Shown here: piece by piece, positions 20,701-32,700 of the stretch
How the letters are laid out: every line of letters starts with the position of its first letter
Position numbering within the stretch: position 1 is the first letter of the stretch
Assembly (NCBI RefSeq): GCF_030296835.1
Contig: NZ_AP027922.1
Location: 2,666,001-2,730,000, forward strand
Direction: 5' to 3'
Length of the DNA stretch: 64,000 nucleotides
DNA from: Pseudoalteromonas sp. MM1
GTDB lineage: Bacteria; Pseudomonadota; Gammaproteobacteria; Enterobacterales; Alteromonadaceae
Program-made: the position numbers and the translations under genes
The notes under the pieces: model-generated
Seen by the model: the letters and a program-made list of their open reading frames with translations, nothing else
Told to the model about the DNA's origin: nothing
Databases searched by the model: none

Positions 20701-23700
20701 GTGCATCCACACTCACACTTGGCGCGGTGGTATCGATGTTACCGCTGCCAGTAATATCGTTGCTGTTGCCCGCTGCATCGCTAATGCTGGCCTCAATACT
20801 GTACGGTCCTTCGGCAAGTGCCGTGGGTACTTCCACTGAGAAGTTGCCACTGGCATCCACGGTGGTGGTAAAGGTTTGCTCGGCCCCTAAATCATCAATA
20901 ACCGTAAAGGTGATCACGGTGCCTTCAACCGCATCACTGGTGCCGCTTAAGGTTGGGGTTACGTCGTTACTTGAACCTGGGCTGGTTAAATCAATTGTTG
21001 GCGCAATGGTGTCCACTTCCCCTGCGCCGGTGGCAGTGGCTTCGTTACCCGCTGCATCGCTTACGCTTGCACTTACTGTGTAGTTGCCTTCAGCAAGTAC
21101 TTGTGAGGCGGCTACACTCCAGGTGCCATTAGCGCCTAAGGTCGTTGTAACCGTATGCGTGACGTTATTGCTATCGGTGATCTCTACCGTCACGGTGCTG
21201 CCCTGTGGTGCATTCGCGGTGCCGGTGATCGTTGGTGTGGTGTCGTTTGTTACGCTTAGCGTATCAACTTCAATCGCTGGCATAGTGGTGTCTATAATAC
21301 CGGTTTCTGTAGCGCTGCCAATATTTCCTAGGCCATCGTCTACTTCGGCAGTGACCGTGTATTCGCCTTCAGCTAAAGCACTTGGTGCATCCACACTCCA
21401 GATGCCACCCGTTACAGTCGTATCAACAGTCGTAATATTCCCTGCACTGTCTTCAAACGTTAGGCTAATGGTGGTGCCATCGGCTGCATCGCTTGTTCCA
21501 TTAATGGTTGGCGTGGTGTCATTGGTGTCCACCAAGGCATTAATACTAATGCTTGGCGCAGTGGTGTTCAGTGTCGCGCTTTCACTCACCGTGGTGGTGT
21601 TACCGGCGTTGTCGCTTACACTTGCCTCAATGGTGAGCTCACCATCGCTTAAGGCGTTCGGTACATCCGCTGACCAGCTGCCATCGGCTTGCACTGTGGC
21701 GGTGAAGGTTTCGGTTGTGATGCCATCGCTGACGCTGATACTAATCACCGTGCCCGCTGGCGCATTGGTGCTTCCGCTAATGGTCGGGGTGCTGTCGTTG
21801 GTCGCGCCCACGGTATCGAGTGTCAGTGTCGGTGCAAGGCTGTCTATGGTGCCCGCTTGTGTCGCGCCTCCGGTATTGCCTGCCGCATCGGTAATGCTGG
21901 CTTGCACACTGTAGCTGCCTTCTGGTAATTCTGGGCTAGTTGCTTGCCAGTTGCCGTTGGCATCCACTGTGGCGGTAATGGGAGTTTCATCGCCATTACT
22001 GTCGGTGATAACAATGTTTACAACGGTGCCTTCAGGCTCTGTTGAGGTACCACTGATAAGTGGCGTGCTGTCGTTACCAAGTCCCAGTGCATCCACGGTT
22101 ACAACCGGGGTGATGGTATCAACATTGCCACTGCTGTTGGCTGTGCTCTCATTGCCGGCGGCATCACTAATACTGGCCGTTACAGTAAAGTCACCTTGTG
22201 CTAGCGCACTGGGCACTTCAATGTCCCAATGGCCATCCGTGCCAACAGTGGTAGTGATGGTTTGTACAGCGCCGTCGCTGTCGGTTACAGTGAGTGTGAC
22301 TGTGCCGCCAATTTCGTTACTGGTGCCTTGCAAGGTCGGGGTTAAGTCGTTTACATCGCCTACATTTTGTATCGTAAGCGTGGGCGCTTGCGTGTCGATA
22401 GTGCTGGTTTCACTCACAGTGGTTTCGTGGCCTACGCTGTCGCGTACGCTCACTTCAATCGTGCTCTCGCCTTCACTGAGTGGTGTGCTTGGTGTGGCAC
22501 TCCAATCACCGTTTGCATCAACAAGGGCGGTAATGGTTTGTGGGTTGCCGTCACTGTCGGTTACGACAATCGTGACTTGTGCCCCTTCGCCTGCATCGCT
22601 TGTGCCGCTAATAACTGGCGTGTTGCTATTGCTTTGTGCGTCAACCTCAACCGTCAGCGTGGGTGGTGTGTTATCAAAATCATCTGAGCTGATTGTGCGT
22701 GTATTACCCGCAGCATCGGTGGCTGTGGCAATCACAGAGCCGACGTCCAGTAGTGATACATCAAGCCCCACTAAAGACCAATTACCATTAGCGTCGGTTG
22801 TGGTGGTGTAAGTGACACCAACCCCGCCGCCAATAAGTTGCTCGGTGATGGTGATTTCACTGCCTGCTGGCAGGTCAGAGGTACCACTTAGGGTAACCAA
22901 TAAACCAAGCTCAAAGGTCGGTGTAAAGGCAAGGATTGGTGGCGTTACATCCACTTCACCGTTGTCTGTGCCTGTGCCGGTGTTACCTGCTGCATCGGTG
23001 ATGCTGGCGCTGACGCTGTAGTTACCTTCTGCTAAATCAGTCGCTGGGGTGGCGCTCCAGTTACCGTTGGCATCGGTTTGTACATCAATGGTTTGTACGC
23101 CGTTTGCTGCATCGGTAAAGGTCACCGTGACGGTACTGTTAGGAGCATCACTGGTGCCCGTAACCGTTGGTGTGCTGTCGTTGGTGAGCGCTGGTGCATC
23201 CACACTCACACTTGGCGCGGTGGTATCGATGTTACCGCTGCCAGTAATATCGTTGCTGTTGCCCGCTGCATCGCTAATGCTGGCCTCAATACTGTACGGT
23301 CCTTCGGCAAGTGCCGTGGGTACTTCCACTGAGAAGTTGCCACTGGCATCCACGGTGGTGGTAAAGGTTTGCTCGGCCCCTAAATCATCAATAACCGTAA
23401 AGGTGATCACGGTGCCTTCAACCGCATCACTGGTGCCGCTTAAGGTTGGGGTTACGTCGTTACTTGAACCTGGGCTGGTTAAATCAATTGTTGGCGCAAT
23501 GGTGTCCACTTCCCCTGCGCCGGTGGCAGTGGCTTCGTTACCCGCTGCATCGCTTACGCTTGCACTTACTGTGTAGTTGCCTTCAGCAAGTACTTGTGAG
23601 GCGGCTACACTCCAGGTGCCATTAGCGCCTAAGGTCGTTGTAACCGTATGCGTGACGTTATTGCTATCGGTGATCTCTACCGTCACGGTGCTGCCCTGTG

Positions 23701-26700
23701 GTGCATTCGCGGTGCCGGTGATCGTTGGTGTGGTGTCGTTTGTTACGCTTAGCGTATCAACTTCAATCGCTGGCATAGTGGTGTCTATAATACCGGTTTC
23801 TGTAGCGCTGCCAATATTTCCTAGGCCATCGTCTACTTCGGCAGTGACCGTGTATTCGCCTTCAGCTAAAGCACTTGGTGCATCCACACTCCAGATGCCA
23901 CCCGTTACAGTCGTATCAACAGTCGTAATATTCCCTGCACTGTCTTCAAACGTTAGGCTAATGGTGGTGCCATCGGCTGCATCGCTTGTTCCATTAATGG
24001 TTGGCGTGGTGTCATTGGTGTCCACCAAGGCATTAATACTAATGCTTGGCGCAGTGGTGTTCAGTGTCGCGCTTTCACTCACCGTGGTGGTGTTACCGGC
24101 GTTGTCGCTTACACTTGCCTCAATGGTGAGCTCACCATCGCTTAAGGCGTTCGGTACATCCGCTGACCAGCTGCCATCGGCTTGCACTGTGGCGGTGAAG
24201 GTTTCGGTTGTGATGCCATCGCTGACGCTGATACTAATCACCGTGCCCGCTGGCGCATTGGTGCTTCCGCTAATGGTCGGGGTGCTGTCGTTGGTCGCGC
24301 CCACGGTATCGAGTGTCAGTGTCGGTGCAAGGCTGTCTATGGTGCCCGCTTGTGTCGCGCCTCCGGTATTGCCTGCCGCATCGGTAATGCTGGCTTGCAC
24401 ACTGTAGCTGCCTTCTGGTAATTCTGGGCTAGTTGCTTGCCAGTTGCCGTTGGCATCCACTGTGGCGGTAATGGGAGTTTCATCGCCATTACTGTCGGTG
24501 ATAACAATGTTTACAACGGTGCCTTCAGGCTCTGTTGAGGTACCACTGATAAGTGGCGTGCTGTCGTTACCAAGTCCCAGTGCATCCACGGTTACAACCG
24601 GGGTGATGGTATCAACATTGCCACTGCTGTTGGCTGTGCTCTCATTGCCGGCGGCATCACTAATACTGGCCGTTACAGTAAAGTCACCTTGTGCTAGCGC
24701 ACTGGGCACTTCAATGTCCCAATGGCCATCCGTGCCAACAGTGGTAGTGATGGTTTGTACAGCGCCGTCGCTGTCGGTTACAGTGAGTGTGACTGTGCCG
24801 CCAATTTCGTTACTGGTGCCTTGCAAGGTCGGGGTTAAGTCGTTTACATCGCCTACATTTTGTATCGTAAGCGTGGGCGCTTGCGTGTCGATAGTGCTGG
24901 TTTCACTCACAGTGGTTTCGTGGCCTACGCTGTCGCGTACGCTCACTTCAATCGTGCTCTCGCCTTCACTGAGTGGTGTGCTTGGTGTGGCACTCCAATC
25001 ACCGTTTGCATCAACAAGGGCGGTAATGGTTTGTGGGTTGCCGTCACTGTCGGTTACGACAATCGTGACTTGTGCCCCTTCGCCTGCATCGCTTGTGCCG
25101 CTAATAACTGGCGTGTTGCTATTGCTTTGTGCGTCAACCTCAACCGTCAGCGTGGGTGGTGTGTTATCAAAATCATCTGAGCTGATTGTGCGTGTATTAC
25201 CCGCAGCATCGGTGGCTGTGGCAATCACAGAGCCGACGTCCAGTAGTGATACATCAAGCCCCACTAAAGACCAATTACCATTAGCGTCGGTTGTGGTGGT
25301 GTAAGTGACACCAACCCCGCCGCCAATAAGTTGCTCGGTGATGGTGATTTCACTGCCTGCTGGCAGGTCAGAGGTACCACTTAGGGTAACCAATAAACCA
25401 AGCTCAAAGGTCGGTGTAAAGGCAAGGATTGGTGGCGTTACATCCACTTCACCGTTGTCTGTGCCTGTGCCGGTGTTACCTGCTGCATCCGTGATGCTGG
25501 CGCTGACGCTGTAGTTACCTTCAGCTAAATCTGTCGCTGGGGTGGCGCTCCAATTGCCGTTGGCATCGGTTTGTACATCAATGGTTTGTACGCCGTTTGC
25601 TGCATCGGTAAAGGTCACCGTGACGGTGCTGTTTGCTGCATCACTGGTGCCCGTAACCGTTGGCGTGCTGTCGTTGGTGAGCGCTGGTGCATCCACACTC
25701 ACACTTGGCGCGGTGGTATCGATGTTGCCGCTGCCAGTAATATCGTTGCTGTTGCCCGCTGCATCGCTAATCGTCGCGTCGATACTGTAAGGGCCTTCGG
25801 CAAGTGCCGTGGGTACTTCCACTGAGAAGTTGCCGTTAGCATCCACGGTGGTGGTAAAGGTTTGCTCGGCCCCTAAATCATCAATAACCGTAAAGGTGAT
25901 CACGGTGCCTTCAACCGCATCACTGGTGCCGCTTAAGATTGGGGTGACATCGTTACTTGAACCTGGGCTGGTTAAATCAAGTGTTGGCGCAATGGTGTCT
26001 ACTTCACCACTGCCGGTAGCAATGGCTTCGTTACCCGCTGCATCGCTCACGCTTGCGCTTACAGTAAAGTTGCCTTCAGCAAGTACTTGAGAGGCGGCTA
26101 CACTCCAGGTGCCATTAACGCCAAGCGTCGTTGTAACCGTATGCGTGACGTTGTTGCTATCGGTGATCTCTACCGTCACGGTGCTGCCCTGTGGTGCATT
26201 CGCGGTGCCGGTGATCGTTGGTGTGGTGTCGTTTGTTACGCTTAGCGTATCAACTTCAATCGCTGGCATAGTGGTGTCTATAATACCGGTTTCTGTAGCG
26301 CTGCCAATATTTCCTAGGCCATCGTCTACTTCGGCAGTGACCGTGTATTCGCCTTCAGCTAAAGCACTTGGTGCATCCACACTCCAGATGCCACCCGTTA
26401 CAGTCGTATCAACAGTCGTAATATTCCCTGCACTGTCTTCAAACGTTAGGCTAATGGTGGAGCCATCGGCTGCATCACTTGTCCCGCTGATAGTTGGCGT
26501 GGTGTCATTGGTGTCAACCAAGGCATTAATACTAATGCTTGGCGCAGTGGTGTTCAGTGTCGCGCTTTCACTCACCGTGGTGGTGTTACCGGCGTTGTCG
26601 CTTACACTTGCCTCAATGGTGAGCTCACCATCGCTTAAGGCGTTCGGTACATCCGCTGACCAGCTGCCATCGGCTTGCACTGTGGCGGTGAAGGTTTCTG

Positions 26701-29700
26701 TTGTTACGCCATCGCTGACGCTGATACTAATCACTGTGCCCGCTGGCGCATTGGTGCTTCCGCTGATTGTCGGGGTGCTGTCGTTGGTCGCGCCCACGGT
26801 ATCGAGTGTCAGTGTCGGTGCAAGGCTATCTATGGTGCCCGCTTGCACGGCGCCTCCGGTATTGCCTGCCGCATCGGTAATGCTGGCTTGCACACTGTAG
26901 CTGCCTTCAGGTAATTCAGGGCTAGTTGCTTGCCAGTTGCCGTTGGCATCCACTGTGGCGGTAATGGGAGTTTCATCGCCATTACTGTCGGTGATAACAA
27001 TGTTTACAACGGTGCCTTCAGGCTCTGTTGAGGTACCACTGATAAGTGGCGTGCTGTCGTTACCAAGCCCCAGTGGATCCACGGTTACAACCGGGGTGAT
27101 GGTATCAACATTGCCACTGCTGTTGGCTGTGCTCTCATTGCCTGCGGCATCACTAATACTGGCGGTGACAGTAAAGTCACCTTGTGCTAGCGCACTGGGC
27201 ACTTCAATGTCCCAATGGCCATCCGTGCCAACAGTGGTAGTGATGGTTTGTACAGCGCCGTCGCTGTCGGTTACAGTGAGTGTGACTGTGCCGCCAATTT
27301 CGTTACTGGTGCCTTGCAAGGTCGGGGTTAAGTCGTTTACATCACCCACGGTTTGCATGGTTAACGTGGGTGCTTGCGTGTCTAGAGTAATTGTATCGGT
27401 TACTGTTGTTGTGTTTCCTGCTTCGTCAGACACACTTACTTCTATGGTGTTATCACCTTCATTCAAGTCTGTTTGAGGGGTTACTTCCCAATTTCCATTA
27501 ACATCTACTGTGGTTGTTAGTGTTTGTTCAACCCCGTTTTCATCAGTGATCACTACAGTAATCGTTGTCCCTACATCAGCATTACTCGTGCCCGAAATAG
27601 TCGGCGTTGTATCATTGGTAACAGCCTCAAAATCAACGGTTAAACTAGGGCCTACAGTATCAATATTACCGGTTACAGTATCTAAAGCACTATTGCCTGC
27701 AGCATCAGAAACCTCTGCCTGTACAGTGTAATCCCCAGAAGCTAACTCTTGAGAAAGCTCTACACTCCAATTCCCTTGTGCATCCGTTGTCGTATTAAAC
27801 AAGCGAACAACGCCTTGGGAATCAGTAACAGTCAAGCTTACTACAGTGCCAAATACCACGCCTGTAGTATTACCGGCAATAATTGGTGTTGTATCATTAC
27901 TAGTTTCTAGTTCATTTACTTGTATGGTTGGAGGCGTAATATCTATTACAGCATCAAGATCTGCATTTGCGCTTCCACCACCTAGGTCTGTTACAGTTGC
28001 ACTGATTGAAATAGTACCCTCAGCCAAATCGGCAGGCGGAGTTACACTCCACTGTCCATTTGCATCAACAACTGTAGTTAAGGTCACAGTCGTACCTGTA
28101 GAGTCGGTGATCTGAACTTCAACAGACGAACCTACTTCTGCATTAAAAGTATCACCGCTTATTTGTGGGGTTTGATCGTTAGTTTCACCAATTACATCAA
28201 TGGTAATAGTCAACGCGCTTGTATCAATTGTACCTGAAGCATTTGCAGTACCTTCATTACCAGCGCTATCACTAATAGCAGCATCTACGGTGTAACTACC
28301 TTCCGCTAAAGCGACAGGTACTTCAACTGTCCAACTTCCATCAGCAATTACTTGTGCCGTAAGAGTTTGAACAGCACCATTGGCATCAGTCACAGTTAAA
28401 TTAATAGTCGAGCCTGTTGGCTCACCGCTAACAGTACCTGAAATGGTAGGTGTTGTATCACTGGTATCTCCTAACGCGTTAATAGTTACTACTGGCGCCG
28501 TGGTATCAACCTCACCGGTGGTGGTGGCTGTGGTTTCATTGCCTGCGGTGTCGGTTACCGATACCTCAACGGTAAATTCGCCTTCACTTAATTCGTTAGG
28601 TACATCCACACTAAAGGTGCCGTCGGCTTGCACTTCAGTAGTAATAGTTTGCGGATTACCCGCTTCATCCGTCACGGTGATCGTTACAACGGTGCCCTCT
28701 GGCTCGCCGGTTGCAGATCCTGAAATAGTCGGTGTGGTGTCGTTTGTATCGCCTACAGGGTCAATTATTACTGTGGGTCCTGCGGTATCAACCTCACCGG
28801 TGGTAGTGGCTGTGGTTTCATTACCTGCGGTGTCGGTTACTAATACCTCAACGGTAAATTCACCTTCACTTAGCTCATTAGGTACATCCACACTAAAGGT
28901 GCCGTCGGCTTGCACTTCAGTAGTAATAGTTTGCGGATTACCCGCTTCATCCGTCACGGTAATCGTTACAACGGTGCCCTCTGGCTCGCCGGTTGCAGAT
29001 CCTGAAATAGTCGGTGTGGTGTCGTTTGTATCGCCTACAGGGTCGATAATTACTGTAGGCGCTGCGGTATCAACCTCACCGGTGGTAGTGGCTGTGGTTT
29101 CATTGCCTGCGGTGTCGGTTACTGATACCTCAACGGTAAATTCACCTTCACTTAATTCGTTAGGTACATCCACACTAAAGGTGCCGTCGGCTTGCACTTC
29201 GGTAGTAATGGTTTGCGGATTACCCGCTTCATCCGTCACAGTGATCGTTACAACGGTGCCCTCTGGCTCGCCGGTTACCGATCCTGAAATAGTCGGTGTG
29301 GTGTCGTTTGTATCGCCTACAGGGTCGATAATTACTGTAGGCGCTGCGGTATCAACCTCACCGGTGGTAGTGGCTGTGGTTTCATTGCCAGCGGTGTCGG
29401 TTACTGATACCTCAACGGTAAATTCACCTTCACTTAATTCGTTAGGTACATCCACACTAAAGGTGCCGTCGGCTTGCACTTCGGTAGTAATGGTTTGCGG
29501 ATTACCCGCTTCATCCGTCACAGTGATCGTTACAACGGTGCCCTCTGGCTCGCCGGTTGCCGATCCTGAAATAGTCGGTGTGGTGTCGTTTGTATCGCCC
29601 ACGGGATCAATTATTACTGTGGGTCCTGCGGTATCTATAACGCCTGTGGTTGAAGCTGAGGCTTCATTTCCTGCTGCATCAGTGGCTGTGGCCGTTATTG

Positions 29701-32700
29701 TAAACTCTCCCTCAGCTATAGGTGCTGTAGCTCCTACTTGCCATGATCCATCTTCTGCAACAACTGCCGTTAAGGTTTGCGAATCACCATTAGAGTCTGT
29801 TACTAATACAGTGATCAAGCTACCTGGTTCTACATCAGTTGTGGTACCACTAAATACAGGGGTTGAATCGTTAGAGTCAGTAAAGTTATTTACACTAATA
29901 GTTGGTGCGGTTAAATCTATAGTGCCGGTTTGTGAGTCTTGCGCGCTATTACCAGCGCTATCACTTACATTTGCCACCACGCTAAACTCACCCTCAGCTA
30001 ATGCTTGTGGGACATCTATACTCCATGTGCCATCACCATTTATAGCAGTTACAAATTGCTGCTCAGCGCCAGCATTATCAGTCACAATCACAGTAACCAC
30101 ACTACCCGCTGCTAAACCTTGAGTAGACCCGCTTATAGTAGGCGTTGTATCGTTTGTATCACCAATATTATCTATAGTTACGCTAGGTGCGGTTAAATCT
30201 ATGGTGCCAGTAACCGTTGCTGTACTGCTATTGCCTGCTTCGTCACTGACACTTGCAGTAACTGTAAAGTCACCTTCGCTAAGCTCATTAAGTATATCGG
30301 CGCTATAGCTTCCATCGGCATTAGTAACTGCTGTAATAGTTTGTTGATTACCGTCACTATCGGTTATTAATAAAATGACCTCAGTACCTTGAGGTACATC
30401 TACTACGCTACCTGTCACACTCGGTGTTGTATCATTTGTATCTGTAATTGGGTTAATAGTAATTGCAGGATCAGTTAAATCAATTTCGCCTACTTCAGTA
30501 GCAGAGGCAGTATTGCCAGCAGCATCGGTTACTGTTGCAACCACCGTAAATTGGCCCTCTACCAACTCATCCGTTGCTTCAATCGACCACGAACCATCAG
30601 CATTTGTGGTTACTTGCACAGTTTCTGTTGCGCCATCGCTGCCTGTAAAGGTAACAGTAACAACCGCTCCTGCGTCAACATCTTGCGTAGTACCGCTAAT
30701 TGTTGGAGTGGTATCATTTGTATCAATAATAAAGTTAATACTTACGGTCAAATCTACATTACCGACCGTACTTGCTTGCGCCTCATTGCCCGCATCGTCT
30801 ATAACAGCTGCAACGACAGTAAAATCCCCTTCAGGCAGAGGCTGTGTAACTTGAGCGCTCCAAGAACCATCTTCTTGAGTGACCGCTAAAAGATTAAAAG
30901 TACTGCCATCACTTGCGGTAATAGTTAAAGTTATAGTGGTACCAGCAGGCACATTAGCGGTATTACCACTTAAAAATGGCGTGGTATCGTTGGTATCGGC
31001 AATAGAGTCAATTTGAATAGAAATAGGGGCAAATGTAACTTCACCACTTGTTTGCGCGGATGCTTCGTTACCCGCAGGGTCACTCACTGTTGCGGTAACA
31101 TTAAAATCTCCGCCAGGAATAGCGTTAGGCGATTCAACACTCCACGTGCCATCAGCCTCAAGCGTGGTTGTTAAGGTTTGTATATTACCATCGCTATCGG
31201 TTACTAAAACTGTAATTACCGAGCCCTCTGGTGCTCCTTCAACACGGCCTACAAAAGTAGGTGTTGTGTCATTAGTGTCTGCAATGGCCGTAACCGTTAT
31301 CTCTGGGCTAGTTAAATCAACTAACCCTTGCTCTACAGCTTGTGACTCATTACCAGCAGTGTCGGTCACGGTTGCATTAACTTCAAACTCACCTTGTGCT
31401 AAAGGTGTAGAAACACTGACAGACCAGCTGCCATCATCATTTGTTTGCGTTAACAGCGTTTGAACTTGTCCATTAATGTCAGTAATAACCACAGTAATTA
31501 CCGAGCCTGCTGGCACATCTTGCGCAGAACCTGTAATTACAGGGGTTGTATCTTGCGTATCGGCAATCGCATTAATTTCTACAATTGGTGCCGTTAGGTC
31601 AATAACTCCAGCATCACTTGCAAGTGCTTGGTTGCCTACGCTATCACTCACCTGCGCATCAACAGTAAAATCACCCTCTGGTAGTGCCACACTCACATCA
31701 ACAGCCCAGCTACCATCTTCACCGGTAATAGCTGTTAAAAGCTGCACTTCGCCTGCACTGTCGGTTACTGTGATTGTTACTTCAGTACCTTGTGGCACAC
31801 CGGTTGTAGTACCCGTTAATGGCGGCGTTGCATTATTAGTTTCACCTGCTACTGTAACTGTAATTTCAGGAGCAGTTAAATCAATACTCGCAACTGCTTG
31901 ATCAATTGCTTGGTTACCAGCGGCATCAGCTGCTACTGCGTTAACATTAAACTCCCCTTCTGCCAAAGGCGATGTAGTGGTAATACTCCAATTACCTTGT
32001 GCATCAACTTGTGTCACTATCGTTTGTTGTGTGCCTGTGCTATCGGTAAGTGTTACAGAGACGTTGTCGCCAGTATTCAAGCCCGCTACCGACCCCGTAA
32101 CCGTTACTGTTTGAGATGCAGAGTCTGCAACAGGGTCAATATTAATTACCGGCGCTGTGGTGTCTATCTCAATAGAAATAGCATCGTTAAACGCATTACC
32201 ATCCGGGTCGGTGGCTTCAACAACTACGCTCACGGGTCCATCGGCTATCGGGTTAGGCAATGTAATTTCAAACGTGCCATCTGGGTCAATAACCGCGCTT
32301 ACTACTTGAGAGTTACCATTTTCATCTGTCACAGTAATATTTACTGTTTCACCCACTAAGTTTTCACTTGTACCACTAATTGTTGGCTGAGATGAATTAG
32401 TTAAACCTACCTCATTTAATGATAGTGACGCAGTACTTTCATCAGGAACTACCCCATCAGAGGTGTCGCGAATATTTAGTGCTTCTGTAGAATCAGGATC
32501 AAAGCTTGAATCAAATGCAACGCTATTAGGGTTAACCCCCTCTGCAATACGTGTAAGCTGAACAAACGAGCTTCCTCCGCCAGAGCCCGCGCCACCAGCA
32601 CCACCTGCGGCTGTTGCTTCTAAATTATCTAAAATATCACCATCGCCCTCTAAGGCATCTAAAAAGTCAGTAACATCAGAATTAGCCGCCGTTTGGCCAT

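Noticed and set aside
15280..32359. Many plus-strand open frames up to 580 codons inside the adhesin gene
   Set aside because: They are antisense shadows of the low-complexity, Thr/Asp/Gly-rich repeats, and recur at the 2,493-bp period. They have no ribosome-binding sites or recognisable domains.
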